In this document: one piece after another, positions 9,147 to 20,147 of the stretch | Layout of the letters: every line of letters begins with the position of its first letter | Numbering within the stretch: position 1 is the first letter of the stretch | Origin: Vibrio coralliilyticus | Lineage (GTDB): Bacteria > Pseudomonadota > Gammaproteobacteria > Enterobacterales > Vibrionaceae | NCBI RefSeq assembly: GCF_024449095.1 | Contig: NZ_CP024627.1 | Coordinates: forward strand, 992,001-1,056,000 | Length of the DNA: 64,000 nucleotides | Direction of reading: 5' to 3' | Translations under genes and position numbers: made by a program | The notes under the pieces: generated by a model | The model's database searches: none | The model's input: only the letters and a program-made list of their open reading frames with translations | What the model was told of the DNA's origin: nothing

Positions 9147-10262
9147 GTGAATTATCAGATCATTACCTGTTCAGAACAGCTAGAAAGTGTGTGTCAACAA
9201 GCTCGAGAAACGGATGTTGTTATGCTCGATACTGAGTTTGTTCGAACCCGCACCTATTATCCTCAGCTTGGCCTTATTCAGTTGTTTGATGGTGAGAAAC
9301 TTTCTCTGATTGATCCAACGGTCATCGATGATATGACGGCCTTTGTGCTCCTTCTTAAAGATACCTCAGTGCTTAAGGTCTTGCATGCATGTGGTGAAGA
9401 CTTGGAAGTGTTTAATAACAGCTTTGGGTGCCTACCGTTCCCAATGGTGGATACTCAACTGATGGCTGCATTTTTAGGGCATGGTTTGTCGACGGGTTTC
9501 GCTTCTTTGGTTGAATCTTATCTGGCGATTGAACTGGATAAAAGTGAGTCTAGGACAGACTGGTTAGCGAGGCCATTGACTGATAAACAGCTCGATTATG
9601 CGGCAGCGGATGTCTACTACTTGTTCCCAGTGTACGAAAAGTTGCACGATGACATTGTTCAGGCTGGTTGGTGGGAAGCAGCTCAGCAGGAAAGTGAGTT
9701 ACTGGCGACTAAACGTATCAAATCTGTTAATGCTGAATATGCTTACCTTGATATTAAAGGCGCATGGCAACTTAAACCTCGCGAGTTAGCAATATTGAAG
9801 CCTCTTGCCACTTGGCGTTATAAAGAGGCGGTTCGCCGCGACTTAGCATTGAACTTCGTTTTCAAAGAGAATGATTTACTTACTATTGCTAAGCTCGGTT
9901 TGCAAAACAAACAACGTATGGAACAAGAAGGTATGGATCTTCGCTCGGTGCAACGACACAGTGCGAGAATCATCTCTATTGTTAAGTCAGCACGTATGAC
10001 GCCTGCGGAGGAGTATCCAGAAAAAATTGAACGCTTAATGGATATGCCGGGCTACAAGCAGAAATTTAAGACATTAAAAGATGAAGTGAAAAAAGTCTCG
10101 CAGTCTTCTGGTCTGGCAACGGAGTTCTTAGCCTCTAAGAAACAGCTTAATCAGCTGATCAGTTGGGTATGGAAAAAGGATCGAGATCCGGCACACTTAC
10201 CAGATGTAATGCAGGGTTGGCGGCTGGAGTTGATGGGTGAAAAGTTAAGCAAGCATTTATAG
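9147..10262 (+). CDS. rnd: Ribonuclease D
   Basis: A 3'-to-5' exoribonuclease that trims tRNA precursors and other small RNAs. The 371 residues match the family (375 in E. coli). The DEDD exonuclease domain shows LDTEFVRTRTYYP (Asp/Glu, ~residue 28), HACGEDLEVF (~80) and LDYAAADVYYL (Tyr...Asp, ~151). An HRDC nucleic-acid-binding domain follows, from ~210. The GTG start at 9147 follows GTGAG. It is flanked by terminators on both sides, so it is probably monocistronic. Confidence 0.95.
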   Translation: MNYQIITCSEQLESVCQQARETDVVMLDTEFVRTRTYYPQLGLIQLFDGEKLSLIDPTVIDDMTAFVLLLKDTSVLKVLHACGEDLEVFNNSFGCLPFPMVDTQLMAAFLGHGLSTGFASLVESYLAIELDKSESRTDWLARPLTDKQLDYAAADVYYLFPVYEKLHDDIVQAGWWEAAQQESELLATKRIKSVNAEYAYLDIKGAWQLKPRELAILKPLATWRYKEAVRRDLALNFVFKENDLLTIAKLGLQNKQRMEQEGMDLRSVQRHSARIISIVKSARMTPAEEYPEKIERLMDMPGYKQKFKTLKDEVKKVSQSSGLATEFLASKKQLNQLISWVWKKDRDPAHLPDVMQGWRLELMGEKLSKHL

Positions 10263-10272
10263 CGGATAATAA

Positions 10273-10296
10273 AAGGGCTTCCATGTGGAAGCCCTT
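10273..10296. terminator. Bidirectional terminator between rnd and sulP gene
   Basis: AAGGGCTTCC / GGAAGCCCTT perfect 10-bp stem with loop ATGT, between the convergent rnd and SulP transporter genes. The T-run is weak on both sides. Confidence 0.75.
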
Positions 10297-10307
10297 GATG
10301 TATTTGC

Positions 10308-11867
10308 TTAACCCGCTAATACGTCGGTTGCGACTTTATAGCTTGGATCTTCTTTGACGTTAATCTCGACCAAGCTGCCTGCTTTGTCGAGTAGCTTACG
10401 ACAGTCTGGGCTTAGGTGGCGTAGATGAAGTGTCTTACCTTGCGCAGCGTAACGCTCAGCTAGTGTTTCTATCGCTTCAATAGCCGAGTGGTCGGTGACG
10501 CGAGAATCGGCAAAATCAACGATCACGTCACTTGGGTCTTCGTGAGCATCGAAAATTTCAAGGAAGTTAGCAACGGAACCGAAGAAGACCGGGCCGTGGA
10601 TTTTGTACTCTTTAGAGCCTTCCTCATTGATATTAGTATCGGCATAAATATGCTTCGCATGTTGCCATGCAAACATAAGTGCGGATGCGATAACCCCAAC
10701 AAATACCGCGATAGCAAGGTCAGTCAATACTGTAACCACTGTAACTAGTACAATAACGAAGAAGTCTTGTTTTGGTACACGACGAGCCAGTTTGAACGTT
10801 GCCCATTCAAAAGTACCAATCACAACCATAAACATGACGCCGACTAGGGCTGCAAGAGGGATCATCTCAATGAGAGAGGAGGCAAACAGGATGAATATTA
10901 ACAGCGCAGATGCCGCTACGATGCCTGATAAACGTCCGCGACCACCGGAGTTAACGTTGATCATCGATTGGCCAATCATTGCGCAGCCACCCATAGCCCC
11001 AAACACAGAACACGTCATATTTGCCATACCCTGACCAATACATTCACGGTTTGATTGACCACGTGTGTTTGTCATTTCGTCGAGAACAGTCAGTGTTAGC
11101 AGAGATTCAATCAGACCAATCGCTGCAAGAATAATGGCGTAAGGCAGAATGATTTGTAGAGTTTCAAGTGTGAATGGCACCATAGGGATGGAGAAGGTTG
11201 GGAGCGAGCCTGCCAGCGTTGCAGCGTCATCACCTGACATCGTGCGTAGGAAGTCGACAACGGTACGGGTTTCCAGATCTAAGCCTACTACCAAAGCTGT
11301 CACTGTGACGATCGCTACCAAGGACGATGGTACGGCGGTCGTGAACTTTGGTAGGAAGTGGATAATAGCCATAGTTAGCGCCACCAAACCCAACATCAGC
11401 ATCATTTGGTCTTGAGGTAGCCAAGTTAGCATGCCATTAATGTCCGGCGCTTTAAACTGACCAAGCTGAGCTAGGAAAATCACAATCGCCAGGCCATTCA
11501 CAAAACCAATCATAACTGGATGCGGCACGATGCGAATGAATTTGCCGAGCTTAAACAAGCCCGCCGCTACTTGGAGGATACCTGCTAGCATGATCGCTCC
11601 GAACAGATACTGAACTCCATGGGATGCAACCAGTGATACCATAACAACAGCCATTGCGCCTGTTGCACCAGAGATCATACCGGGACGACCACCGAAGATA
11701 GAGGTAATAAGGCCAACAATGAATGCTGCGTAGAGACCAACCATAGGGTCAACGCCTGCAACGAATGCAAAAGCAACGGCTTCAGGCACTAACGCTAACG
11801 CAACGGTTAGGCCGGATAACACGTCGTTTTTTACAGAGTGTTTCGAAAATTGAGGGAATTCAAACAT
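10308..11867 (-). CDS. SulP-family inorganic anion transporter with STAS domain
   Basis: A 519-residue inner-membrane transporter of the SulP/SLC26 group. About 10-14 hydrophobic segments occupy residues ~15-400, starting with the family signature [20 protein letters not shown] cytosolic STAS domain ([21 protein letters not shown]) covers ~430-515. Members carry sulfate, bicarbonate or dicarboxylates; sequence alone does not tell which. It lies downstream of rne on the same strand but beyond the rne terminator, so it probably has its own promoter in 11868-12120. Confidence 0.9.
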   Translation of the reverse strand: MFEFPQFSKHSVKNDVLSGLTVALALVPEAVAFAFVAGVDPMVGLYAAFIVGLITSIFGGRPGMISGATGAMAVVMVSLVASHGVQYLFGAIMLAGILQVAAGLFKLGKFIRIVPHPVMIGFVNGLAIVIFLAQLGQFKAPDINGMLTWLPQDQMMLMLGLVALTMAIIHFLPKFTTAVPSSLVAIVTVTALVVGLDLETRTVVDFLRTMSGDDAATLAGSLPTFSIPMVPFTLETLQIILPYAIILAAIGLIESLLTLTVLDEMTNTRGQSNRECIGQGMANMTCSVFGAMGGCAMIGQSMINVNSGGRGRLSGIVAASALLIFILFASSLIEMIPLAALVGVMFMVVIGTFEWATFKLARRVPKQDFFVIVLVTVVTVLTDLAIAVFVGVIASALMFAWQHAKHIYADTNINEEGSKEYKIHGPVFFGSVANFLEIFDAHEDPSDVIVDFADSRVTDHSAIEAIETLAERYAAQGKTLHLRHLSPDCRKLLDKAGSLVEINVKEDPSYKVATDVLAG

Positions 11868-12120
11868 GATTGCTCAGTTATGCTAAATGTTTACGGTTAT
11901 TCTGAATATCAGAGAACGACAGTTTAAAGTATAGGTTCTGGTTTAGTTTTCATGTGAGCAAAATGCGATGTAAAAGAGCACTGAAAACCAAACAATTGAT
12001 TCAGATCGAGTCGGCGAATGCTACCTAAAAGTGTGATTAAGTTCAACAAAGAAGCCAATATTGGCTAATATTTGTGACAAATAGTGAGAGCAGTCATGAA
12101 CTGCCCTAGGTATACATAAA
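11868..12120 (-). promoter_or_regulatory. Leader/promoter region of the SulP gene
   Basis: About 250 bp with no gene between the rne terminator and the SulP start. It is AT-rich and must hold the transporter's promoter, since the terminator isolates it from rne. I could not place the -35/-10 elements with confidence. Confidence 0.4.
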
Positions 12121-12147
12121 AAAACAGCCCCAAAATGGGGCTGTTTT
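12121..12147 (-). terminator. Rho-independent terminator of rne
   Basis: AAAACAGCCCC / GGGGCTGTTTT perfect 11-bp stem with loop AAAAT. On the minus strand it is followed by a T-rich run (complement of the A-stretch at 12117-12124). It lies 19 bp past the rne stop. Confidence 0.9.
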
Positions 12148-12165
12148 ACTCTTCATCAAATCTAA

Positions 12166-15090
12166 TTAAAAGCTTTGAGGCTTTGCCATTGCAGCACTGG
12201 CTTTATTGCTAGCAACTTGGCTGCCTGCCCCTTTAGACAGATAACGCTCTTCGCGGAAAGGTGCCGCAACCACATTGATTTCTTTCATCTCTGTAGTCCC
12301 TGGCGCTTTAGCCATTGGTGCAGAAGCGTGACCTTTAAAGGCTTTAGGCACGACAATATCTGAGCTTGGCTGAGTTTCAGGCGCGACAACCGTTTCTTTT
12401 ACGGTGTTTTCTTCGACTACCGGTATAACGTCAGTTTTTGTCTCTTCAGTCTCTGCAGCTGCTATTGGAGCTGCTTCAACCGCTGTGGTCGCTTCAACTG
12501 GTTCAGCTTGTTCCACTACTGGCTCAATCACAGGTTCTTGTTGGCGAACAATTACTTTGCCCATTGCCATTTCTGGACAAGCAAAACCTCCAAGGACTGC
12601 TGTAGCTTCAGCGCTAGCGACTTGCTCAGTCTTTGCTTTCTGCTTAGCTTCTGGTTTGGTAATACCGTAACTTGGCATGACTTTACCCATTGCCATTTCT
12701 GGCGAAGCGACGCCACCTTTACGTAGACGGAAAGGATTAGGGCGACGATCACGACCACGACGACGGCGCTGTCCACTTGCACGAAGATGACGTGGTGAAC
12801 GACGGTTACGACGCTGTTTTGGTTGTTCGCCTTCTTCCGCTGCTGCTTCATCAACAGATTGCTCAACCGCTTCTGCTACCGCTTCGGTTTTAACCTGTTT
12901 CACTTCTTCAACAGCTTCAGCTTGGGCTTTCTGATCTTTTACGCGAACCTGCTTATTCAGTTTACGGCGCTGGCGGCGCTCTTTAACTTTTGCAGCCTTT
13001 TCTTCTGCGCGATTAGGTTTGTCGTCTTTCTGTGCTTCGGCAGCAAGTTTTAGGCCCTCTTCAGCAACTTTACTTGCTTTGGCATCATCACGCTGCTTGT
13101 TACGGCGGTCTTGCTTAGGCTTACGGTTTTGCTGCTTACGCTCATTAGAAGCTGCTTTGTTCTCATTCGCAGATTCATCACGCTCACGCTGAGGCTTGTT
13201 ACGTTTATTATCACGCTTGTCTTCACGATTCTCGTTACGGTTGTCACGAGAGTTGCGACGACGTTGGTCATTACGATTACGGCGGTTGCGATTGTTACGC
13301 TGGCCTTCTTTTTTCGTATGCTTCGGTGTCTCTTCTGGCTGCTCTTTTTCAGCATCTGAACTGAACAGGAAGTTACCTAATGCTTTGAAGAATCGAGTCA
13401 CTAAGCTAGGTTTCTCCTCGCTAGGCTCTGTTTTCTTCTCAGATGTCTTCACTGGTTGTTTCGGCGCAGGTGCTGACTGAGAAGGTGCAGCGAAACCTTT
13501 AAGTGCTGGTTCTTCGAGTTTCTTTGGTTTAACTTCGGTTTCCGTGGTCTCGCGGCCTTCCGCTTCTTTCATTGACTCGAGTTTCTTAGGCAGCAAGTAA
13601 GACAGTAAATCAAACTCTTCACCTTCACGAACTCGGATCACTTCGAAATGCGGTGTTTCCATGTCTGAGTTAGGAACTACCGTGATCTTCACTTCCTGAA
13701 TGCGTTCAATGTGGTTAACCGAGCGGCGTTTTTCATTCAGAAGGTATGATGCAATTGGAACAGGAACAACAGCCAAAACTTGAGCTGTGTTGTCTTTCAA
13801 TGCTTCTTCTTCAATTAAACGAAGAACGGAAAGTGCAAGAGACTCGTTATCACGTACTACACCTGTACCACTACAGCGAGGACAGATATGGTGGCTAGCC
13901 TCTGCAAGAGATGGGCTCAGACGCTGGCGAGACATCTCTAGTAGCCCAAAGCGTGAGATACGACCAATTTGGACGCGAGCACGGTCAAGACGAACAGCAT
14001 CACGCAGACGGTTTTCCACTTCACGTTGATGACGAACAGGCGTCATATCAATGAAGTCGATAACAACAAGACCACCTAAGTCACGAAGACGAAGCTGGCG
14101 CGCAATCTCATCCGCTGCTTCAAGGTTGGTGTTCAGTGCCGTCTCTTCGATATCGCCGCCTTTCGTTGCACGAGCGGAGTTAATATCGATTGACGTTAGT
14201 GCTTCTGTTGGATCAATCACAATTGAACCACCAGATGGCAAGCGCACTTCTCGTTGGAAAGCGGATTCAATCTGGCTTTCAATCTGATAATGGCTAAATA
14301 GAGGTACTTCACCGTCGTATTTTTTGACTCGATTCACGAAGTCAGGGCGAACAAGGCGAATGTGCTCTAATGCACGCTCATAGATGGTATTGCTATCTAT
14401 CAGAATTTCACCAATATCACGACGAAGATAATCGCGAATGGCGCGTACGATAACATTACTTTCTTGGTGGATCAGAAGAGGGGCGGGGTTAGCATCAGAG
14501 GCTTGTTTGATCGCTCCCCAGTGGTTGAGTAGTACATTTAAGTCCCACTCAAGCTCTTCTGCGCTTTTACCAACACCCGCAGTGCGAACGATCAGGCCCA
14601 TGCCTTGCGGCAGTTCCAAAGTGCTCAGTGCGGCTTTAAGTTGAGTGCGCTCATCCCCTTCGATTCGGCGAGAGATACCACCGGCACGAGGGTTATTTGG
14701 CATCAGAACAAGGTAACTACCAGCAAGAGAGATAAAAGTCGTGAGTGCAGCGCCTTTGCTGCCTCGTTCTTCTTTCTCAACCTGAACAATCACTTCCTGG
14801 CCTTCAGTCAGCACTTCTTTAATGCTAGGTCGGCCTTGGTAGGTGTAGCCTTCAGGGAAATATTCGCGGGCAATTTCTTTTAGAGGGAGGAAACCGTGTC
14901 TTTCAGCACCATAATCAACGAAGGCTGCTTCCAGACTTGGTTCGATGCGAGTGATACGTCCTTTGTAGATATTTGCTTTTTTGGATTCGTGGCCTGGGCT
15001 TTCGATATCTAAATCATATAAGCGCTGACCATCAACCAAAGCAACACGCAACTCTTCTTTTTGAGTTGCGTTGATTAACATTCTTTTCAT
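12166..15090 (-). CDS. rne: Ribonuclease E
   Basis: Essential endoribonuclease and scaffold of the RNA degradosome, initiating mRNA decay and rRNA/tRNA maturation at the inner membrane. Of 974 residues (E. coli 1061), the N-terminal half is almost colinear with E. coli. It has an S1 domain (~35-125), a DNase I-like part with catalytic Asp ~303 (VIDPTEAL) and ~346 (VVIDFIDM), and the Zn-link CPRCSGTG near 404. The C-terminal half is low complexity: Arg/Asn-rich (600-720), then Ala/Glu/Val-rich with repeated MAMGKV-like motifs (see repeat entry). Start [10 protein letters not shown] matches the family. Confidence 0.97.
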   Translation of the reverse strand: MKRMLINATQKEELRVALVDGQRLYDLDIESPGHESKKANIYKGRITRIEPSLEAAFVDYGAERHGFLPLKEIAREYFPEGYTYQGRPSIKEVLTEGQEVIVQVEKEERGSKGAALTTFISLAGSYLVLMPNNPRAGGISRRIEGDERTQLKAALSTLELPQGMGLIVRTAGVGKSAEELEWDLNVLLNHWGAIKQASDANPAPLLIHQESNVIVRAIRDYLRRDIGEILIDSNTIYERALEHIRLVRPDFVNRVKKYDGEVPLFSHYQIESQIESAFQREVRLPSGGSIVIDPTEALTSIDINSARATKGGDIEETALNTNLEAADEIARQLRLRDLGGLVVIDFIDMTPVRHQREVENRLRDAVRLDRARVQIGRISRFGLLEMSRQRLSPSLAEASHHICPRCSGTGVVRDNESLALSVLRLIEEEALKDNTAQVLAVVPVPIASYLLNEKRRSVNHIERIQEVKITVVPNSDMETPHFEVIRVREGEEFDLLSYLLPKKLESMKEAEGRETTETEVKPKKLEEPALKGFAAPSQSAPAPKQPVKTSEKKTEPSEEKPSLVTRFFKALGNFLFSSDAEKEQPEETPKHTKKEGQRNNRNRRNRNDQRRRNSRDNRNENREDKRDNKRNKPQRERDESANENKAASNERKQQNRKPKQDRRNKQRDDAKASKVAEEGLKLAAEAQKDDKPNRAEEKAAKVKERRQRRKLNKQVRVKDQKAQAEAVEEVKQVKTEAVAEAVEQSVDEAAAEEGEQPKQRRNRRSPRHLRASGQRRRRGRDRRPNPFRLRKGGVASPEMAMGKVMPSYGITKPEAKQKAKTEQVASAEATAVLGGFACPEMAMGKVIVRQQEPVIEPVVEQAEPVEATTAVEAAPIAAAETEETKTDVIPVVEENTVKETVVAPETQPSSDIVVPKAFKGHASAPMAKAPGTTEMKEINVVAAPFREERYLSKGAGSQVASNKASAAMAKPQSF
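12179..12715 (-). repeat. Repeated short motifs in the RNase E C-terminal tail
   Basis: Four related motifs in the disordered tail: [10 protein letters not shown] (~12681-12710), [10 protein letters not shown] (~12552-12582), ASAPMAKAP (~12300-12330) and ASAAMAKP (~12179-12207). The first two share near-identical DNA over ~17 bp. The last two resemble the conserved end of RNase E tails, where PNPase binds in E. coli. The repeats may be degradosome-partner docking sites; this is inferred. Confidence 0.6.
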
Positions 15091-15656
15091 TGATAAATCT
15101 CGTTGTCATTCTATGTCTTCTTGCTGCCTAGTAATTTCTTTCACGGTGCCTGATCCCATGGCTTAATGTGTGCAGCCTCCCGGCTGGAGGGATGCTCTTT
15201 GGGCACGTCAGTCTTACAAACGTTTGGCTTGTAAGCCGCAATAGTGGCGGATGATACTCAACATGAAAGATTTTTGAGTAGGGCAGCAAGCTGTACTAAT
15301 CCCGAAAATGTCTTACGCCATATGCTGCATTTTGGTAAATTAGCGGGCTACTCATTCTCTTGCTCAAAAGTGATCGGGCTTGTTTAAAATGCAACCTAAT
15401 CATTCATTGCAGGTGTGAACTATAGCAGTACCCATTAAACTCAGCAATCTGCTTTATTATAAAACGCTAAAAAACCTAATTTTAAATTTTTTAAGTTCAT
15501 GTATTTAAAAACTTTGTATAAGGTTTTTTGAAAATTGCAATTAGCTTGGTGGATTTTTATTCGTAGAACAACAGAAATTCATTCTAAGAGAGGGGATGAT
15601 TAAGTTGTTGCCTAGAAAACGTGAACTTACGCAAGCTAGAATGATAGAATAGCCAA
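15091..15656 (-). promoter_or_regulatory. Long structured leader of rne; divergent promoters of rne and rluC
   Basis: A 566-bp divergent intergenic region. Read on the minus strand it is the rne 5' leader. Two hairpins are clear: CCTCC/GGAGG at 15176-15190 with a 5-nt loop, and CTTACAA/TTGTAAG at 15213-15235. E. coli rne has a ~360-nt leader whose hairpins let RNase E degrade its own mRNA (Rfam rne5). This region has the right position and size, so the same autoregulation is likely. The AT-rich part nearest rluC (15440-15560) probably carries the promoters. Confidence 0.6.
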
Positions 15657-16601
15657 ATGAGCGAAATTAGAACAAAAGTCCAGTTTGTCGATATCGACGA
15701 AGACATGGCTGGCCAGCGTATCGATAACTTCTTACGCAACCAACTGAAAAGCATTCCAAAAAGCATGGTTTACCGGATCTTGCGCAAAGGGGAAGTGCGC
15801 GTAAACAAGAAGCGAATCAAAGCTGAATATAAATTGAAAGCGGGGGATTTAGTCAGAATTCCTCCTGTGACGATTGAAGAAAAGCAAGACGAAGTTGCAC
15901 CAAGTGTCAAACTCAATAAGGTGGCTGAACTTGAACATATGATCATCCATGAAGATGAACATATGTTAATTCTAAACAAACCTTCGGGTACCGCTGTTCA
16001 TGGTGGCAGTGGGCTAAAGTTTGGCGCGATTGAAGCATTACGTGCACTAAGACCACAAGCTCGTTTTCTTGAACTAGTGCATCGTATTGACCGTGATACT
16101 TCTGGTATTTTGCTCGTGGCGAAAAAGCGTTCAGCTTTGCGCCATCTTCAAGCTCAGTTTCGAGAGAAAACCGTGCAGAAATACTACTTTGCCTTGGTGA
16201 TGGGTCAGTGGAAAAGCAGCTGTAAGGTTGTCAAAGCGCCACTACTCAAAAATGAGGTGAATAGTATTGTGCGTGTGAATCCGCAGGGAAAACCTTCAGA
16301 GACACGCTTTAAGATCATAGAAAAGTTCGCAGATGCGACTTTGATTCAGGCGAGTCCTATCACGGGGCGTACCCACCAAATCCGTGTTCATACTCAGTAT
16401 ACAGGTCATCCAATTGCTTGGGATGACCGATATGGTGATCGTCGATTTGATGCATATACCGCGAAAGTAGGGCTTGATCGCCTTTTCCTTCATGCAGCTA
16501 ATATCAAGTTCCAACATCCATCTAATGACGAATGGATGGAGATAAGTGCCCCAATGGAGCCAAAGCTTGAAAAGGCATTAGCTGGACTTCGTAATCTTTA
16601 A
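15657..16601 (+). CDS. rluC: 23S rRNA pseudouridine(955/2504/2580) synthase
   Basis: Makes three pseudouridines in 23S rRNA near the peptidyl transferase centre. Of 314 residues, an S4 RNA-binding domain covers ~18-85 (MAGQRIDNFLRNQL). A RluA-type catalytic domain follows with HRIDRDTSG near 140, where the first Asp is the nucleophile. GRTHQIRVH is near 235. It is divergent from rne and convergent with yceF, the conserved enterobacterial and Vibrio arrangement. Confidence 0.95.
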   Translation: MSEIRTKVQFVDIDEDMAGQRIDNFLRNQLKSIPKSMVYRILRKGEVRVNKKRIKAEYKLKAGDLVRIPPVTIEEKQDEVAPSVKLNKVAELEHMIIHEDEHMLILNKPSGTAVHGGSGLKFGAIEALRALRPQARFLELVHRIDRDTSGILLVAKKRSALRHLQAQFREKTVQKYYFALVMGQWKSSCKVVKAPLLKNEVNSIVRVNPQGKPSETRFKIIEKFADATLIQASPITGRTHQIRVHTQYTGHPIAWDDRYGDRRFDAYTAKVGLDRLFLHAANIKFQHPSNDEWMEISAPMEPKLEKALAGLRNL

Positions 16602-16622
16602 ATGAAGTGATAGGTCTTATAA

Positions 16623-16657
16623 GCGAGAGTTAAACAGTAACAGAGTTCTACTCTCGC
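16623..16657. terminator. Candidate bidirectional terminator between rluC and yceF
   Basis: GCGAGAGT (16623-16630) and ACTCTCGC (16650-16657) form an 8-bp stem with a 19-nt loop in the convergent gap. No strong T-run is present, so assignment as a terminator is tentative. Confidence 0.45.
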
Positions 16658-16678
16658 GTGTGAATACACTCAATCTGA

Positions 16679-17260
16679 TTAAAGTACAGAGACTCCTTGA
16701 GTTTCAAGCATATCTATCAGGTCAATCAAAGGAAGGCCAATTAAGGTGTTCGGGTCTTTACCTTCTAGTCGCTCAAATAAGGCGATGCCTAATCCTTCAC
16801 TCTTAAAGCTACCTGCGCAATAGAATGGTTGTTCTTTATCGACATAATTGCAGATTTGTTGGTGCGTCAACTTTCGGAATTGAACGGTAAATGTATCTAC
16901 CCGTACTTCTGTCTTTTCTGTTTCAGTGTTATGGATCGCTAGCCCAGTAAAAAATTGAATGGCCTTGCCGCTTTGTTGAGTGAGCTGCTGAATGGCTTTC
17001 TCCCTATTGTGAGGCTTACCTATTATTTGCCCATTAATAATACAAACCTGATCACTGCCTATGATAAGACTCGGCTGATCGGTCTGACAAGACTCAGCTT
17101 TACCTATTGCTAAGCGCTTGACTAGGTTTTCAGGTTGCTCATTAGAAAGTGGTGTCTCATCAAAACGAGGAGAGGCAGTGACAAAAGGGAGTGATAGCTT
17201 ATCAAGCAGTTGTTTGCGATATGGAGAGGTTGAGGCTAAAACAAGTTGGTATTTTGACAT
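16679..17260 (-). CDS. yceF: Maf-family nucleotide pyrophosphatase (7-methyl-GTP type)
   Basis: A 193-residue Maf protein. E. coli YceF hydrolyses m7GTP, a house-cleaning activity. LASTSPYRKQLL at the N terminus, IIGSDQVCIING near 68 and CAGSFKSEGLGIALFERLEGKDPNTLIGLPL near 145 match YceF rather than the YhdE paralogue. It lies opposite the yceD-rpmF-plsX operon, as in E. coli. Confidence 0.92.
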   Translation of the reverse strand: MSKYQLVLASTSPYRKQLLDKLSLPFVTASPRFDETPLSNEQPENLVKRLAIGKAESCQTDQPSLIIGSDQVCIINGQIIGKPHNREKAIQQLTQQSGKAIQFFTGLAIHNTETEKTEVRVDTFTVQFRKLTHQQICNYVDKEQPFYCAGSFKSEGLGIALFERLEGKDPNTLIGLPLIDLIDMLETQGVSVL

Positions 17261-17408
17261 TGTCTATTACAATCTTTCAGGGAGTTAGCCACAGCTTAAT
17301 CGATATTACGCTAGTCGTCCTAGCTCTTCTGATACTAAGGAAAAAAACTCTAACTTTTTGTCCTTTTCCTTTGACTCAAAACGAATTGGAAGATAGAATT
17401 CGCGCCCT

Positions 17409-17933
17409 ATGCAAAAGGTAAAAATACCGCGAACGGTTGATCCGGCACGCGCTGCTCAGAAGCGACTTGATTATGATGGTATCATTCAAGTTAGCCTTTT
17501 TAAGCGTTTGTTTGACTCAGTCGAAGGCGTTAAACGCGACGCTCAAGTGTCATTGTCATTTGAGTTAGATGAACAGCGGCTCGTTGTTATCTCTGGTAAA
17601 GCTAACATCGAAGTTGATTTAGAGTGTCAACGCTGTAATGAGGTTTTCGCACATGAGTGCGATGTCCAATTCACTTATACACCTTACAAAGGTGAAAAGA
17701 CTGAAGAGGAAGCACCGGAAGAGTACGATTTGGTAGATCTGAACGAGTACGGTGAAATTGACCTAATACAGCTTGTTGAAGACGAGTTCATTCTAAACTT
17801 GCCTCAAATCGCAAAACATGATGAAGCGGACTGTAGCGTTAAATCAGACAATTTGGTATTTGGTGAAATTCCAGAAGAAATTGTGGAAGATAAGCCGAAT
17901 CCATTCGATGTTTTAAAAAACTTAAAGAAGTAA
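17409..17933 (+). CDS. yceD: YceD/DUF177 23S rRNA accumulation protein
   Basis: A 174-residue DUF177 protein. E. coli YceD is linked to 23S rRNA accumulation, and the family is widely paired with rpmF. It carries a CxxC pair in [15 protein letters not shown] near residue 76 and ends with the conserved VFGEIPEE...[12 protein letters not shown]. The gene is 31 bp upstream of rpmF and clearly in one operon with it. The ATG start at 17409 matches the family start MQKVK. Confidence 0.92.
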   Translation: MQKVKIPRTVDPARAAQKRLDYDGIIQVSLFKRLFDSVEGVKRDAQVSLSFELDEQRLVVISGKANIEVDLECQRCNEVFAHECDVQFTYTPYKGEKTEEEAPEEYDLVDLNEYGEIDLIQLVEDEFILNLPQIAKHDEADCSVKSDNLVFGEIPEEIVEDKPNPFDVLKNLKK

Positions 17934-17964
17934 TTCTTTAAGAATTAACATAGGAGTAGGGTCA

Positions 17965-18135
17965 ATGGCCGTACAAAAGAGCAAGAAATCACGTTCAAAG
18001 CGTGGCATGCGTCGTTCACACGATGCCCTATCTACAGCTGCACTATCTGTAGACGCAACTTCAGGTGAAACTCACCTGCGCCACAACGTAACTGCTGAAG
18101 GTTACTACCGTGGTAAAAAGGTTATCAACAAGTAA
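17965..18135 (+). CDS. rpmF: 50S ribosomal protein L32
   Basis: A 56-residue basic protein ([19 protein letters not shown] at the N terminus, [12 protein letters not shown] at the end), unmistakable L32. It is a structural component of the large ribosomal subunit. The Zn-binding cysteines of some L32 forms are absent, as in E. coli. AGGAG lies ~8 nt before ATG 17965. It sits between yceD and plsX, coupling ribosome synthesis with lipid genes as in other gammaproteobacteria. Confidence 0.97.
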   Translation: MAVQKSKKSRSKRGMRRSHDALSTAALSVDATSGETHLRHNVTAEGYYRGKKVINK

Positions 18136-18144
18136 GGTTGACCT

Positions 18145-19170
18145 TTGCCTAATATAACCGTTGCACTTGATGCAATGGGCGGGGATTTCGGTCCTCGCGT
18201 CACAGTGCCTGCCGCCGTGCAGGCACTGTCGCATTTCCCAGAGCTGAAAGTGATCCTCACAGGTGATCAGACCGCGATCACAACTCAATTATTGTCTCTT
18301 GGTTATCAGCCTGATGCTCGTCTGAGTATTCAGCACAGTGACCGGGTGATCTCTAACTCAGAAAAACCTTCTCTTGCGCTGCGAAACAGCAATGGTACTT
18401 CAATGGCTACCGCTATTGATGCTGTGGCTCAAGGCGAAGCCGATGCCTGTGTCAGTGGTGGTAACACTGGTGCACTTATGGCTTTGTCACGTTTTCGACT
18501 GAAACTACTACCAGGAATTGAGCGTCCAGCACTAATCTCAGCCTTACCGACCGCTTCCGGTGGTCGAACTTGGATGTTAGATCTTGGTGCCAATGTATCG
18601 TGCGATGCGGATTCTCTGTTTCAGTTTGCGGTTATGGGTAGTGCTTTAACTGAACAGTATCTAGGCCGGCCTCCACGTGTTGCGATTCTTAATATCGGTG
18701 CCGAAGAAATTAAAGGTAACGATCTCGTAAAACGTTGTGCTGAAATGTTATCTCAGACGCAATCCGTGAATTTCGTCGGCTATATTGAAGGTAATCAGTT
18801 ATTGCACGATTCTGCTGATGTGGTGGTTTGTGATGGTTTTGTCGGCAATGTGTGTCTCAAAGCATGTGAAGGTACCGCTCAACTGTTTATCGATAAGCTG
18901 AAAACGAGCATGATGGCTTCATCGATAAAAGGTTGGATTGCAAGAAAATTATTTTCTGGGCTATTTAATGAACTAAAAACATTGAACCCCGACCAGTATA
19001 ACGGTGCAAGTTTGCTAGGATTGCGCGGCATTGTCATAAAAAGCCACGGAAGTGCTGATGTAGACGCGGTCATCAATGCCATTGGTGAAGCGTTACACGA
19101 GGTCAAACGACAAGTACCCAGCCGTATTAGTGATCGTTTGGAAGCGGTTTTACTCGAGAGGCATTATTAG
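18145..19170 (+). CDS. plsX: Phosphate acyltransferase PlsX
   Basis: Converts acyl-ACP to acyl-phosphate for phospholipid synthesis. The 341 residues match the family. The N terminus [19 protein letters not shown] is diagnostic. [12 protein letters not shown] near 105 and [14 protein letters not shown] near 228 are further family motifs. The start is taken as TTG 18145, with AAGG 7 nt upstream; no better-placed ATG exists before the conserved ALDAMGG. It begins 9 bp after rpmF and ends 5 bp before fabH. Confidence 0.95.
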   Translation: MPNITVALDAMGGDFGPRVTVPAAVQALSHFPELKVILTGDQTAITTQLLSLGYQPDARLSIQHSDRVISNSEKPSLALRNSNGTSMATAIDAVAQGEADACVSGGNTGALMALSRFRLKLLPGIERPALISALPTASGGRTWMLDLGANVSCDADSLFQFAVMGSALTEQYLGRPPRVAILNIGAEEIKGNDLVKRCAEMLSQTQSVNFVGYIEGNQLLHDSADVVVCDGFVGNVCLKACEGTAQLFIDKLKTSMMASSIKGWIARKLFSGLFNELKTLNPDQYNGASLLGLRGIVIKSHGSADVDAVINAIGEALHEVKRQVPSRISDRLEAVLLERHY

Positions 19171-19175
19171 TCTTC

Positions 19176-20126
19176 ATGTATAGCAAAATTTTAGGTACTG
19201 GCAGCTACCTGCCATCTCAGGTGCGTTCAAACGCAGATTTAGAGAAAATGGTAGATACGAGTGATGAGTGGATTGTCGCTCGTACTGGTATTAAAGAGCG
19301 TCGCATCGCAGCCGAGGGTGAAACTGTTGCTGATATGGGGTATATCGCGGCAGAGAATGCTATTGAAATGGCGGGTATCGACAAAAACGATATCGACCTG
19401 ATTATTGTCGCGACAACCAGTAGTAGTCATACTTTTCCATCTTCTGCGTGCCAAGTTCAGGCTAAATTGGATATCAAAGGTTGTCCTGCATTTGACATTG
19501 CCGCGGCATGTTCAGGTTTTGTCTACGCACTTTCTGTCGCTGACCAGCATGTCAAAACGGGTATGTGTAAGAATGTACTGGTTATCGGTTCAGACACTCT
19601 GTCGAAAACTTGTGATCCAACAGACCGTTCTACCATTATCTTGTTTGGTGATGGCGCTGGTGCAGTTGTTGTTGGTGCAAGTGAAGAGCCTGGGATTCTT
19701 TCAACGCATATCTACTCAGATGGCCGTTTCGGTGAGTTGCTAAGCCTTGAGGTTCCTGAGCGTGGTAAAGATGCTGATAAGTGGCTACATATGGCGGGCA
19801 ACGAGGTCTTTAAAGTGGCGGTGACACAGCTGTCCAAACTCGTTAAGGACACGCTGGCTGCCAACGATATGCATAAGTCTGAACTAGATTGGTTAGTTCC
19901 TCATCAAGCCAATTACCGTATTATCTCCGCGACGGCTAAGAAACTGTCCATGTCATTAGATCAAGTAGTGATTACCTTGGATAGGCATGGCAATACATCT
20001 GCGGCCACTGTCCCGACAGCACTGGATGAAGCTGTGCGTGATGGGCGAATTAAACGTGGTCAGATGCTTCTGTTGGAGGCGTTTGGTGGCGGTTTTACTT
20101 GGGGCTCAGCTCTGGTTAAGTTCTAA
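19176..20126 (+). CDS. fabH: 3-oxoacyl-ACP synthase III
   Basis: Starts fatty-acid synthesis by condensing acetyl-CoA with malonyl-ACP. The 316 residues match the family. The catalytic triad is visible: Cys in [11 protein letters not shown] (~112), His in VPHQANYRI (~244) and Asn in DRHGNTSAA (~273). The C-terminal [13 protein letters not shown] is typical. It is 5 bp downstream of plsX and is followed by a hairpin before fabD. Confidence 0.96.
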   Translation: MYSKILGTGSYLPSQVRSNADLEKMVDTSDEWIVARTGIKERRIAAEGETVADMGYIAAENAIEMAGIDKNDIDLIIVATTSSSHTFPSSACQVQAKLDIKGCPAFDIAAACSGFVYALSVADQHVKTGMCKNVLVIGSDTLSKTCDPTDRSTIILFGDGAGAVVVGASEEPGILSTHIYSDGRFGELLSLEVPERGKDADKWLHMAGNEVFKVAVTQLSKLVKDTLAANDMHKSELDWLVPHQANYRIISATAKKLSMSLDQVVITLDRHGNTSAATVPTALDEAVRDGRIKRGQMLLLEAFGGGFTWGSALVKF

Positions 20127-20147
20127 CCTCAATTGAATTTAAACTTT

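Noticed and set aside
12404..13480. Several open frames antisense to the RNase E tail
   Set aside because: They are biased low-complexity shadows of the Arg/Asn/Ala-rich RNase E coding sequence, with no ribosome sites and no protein-like composition.
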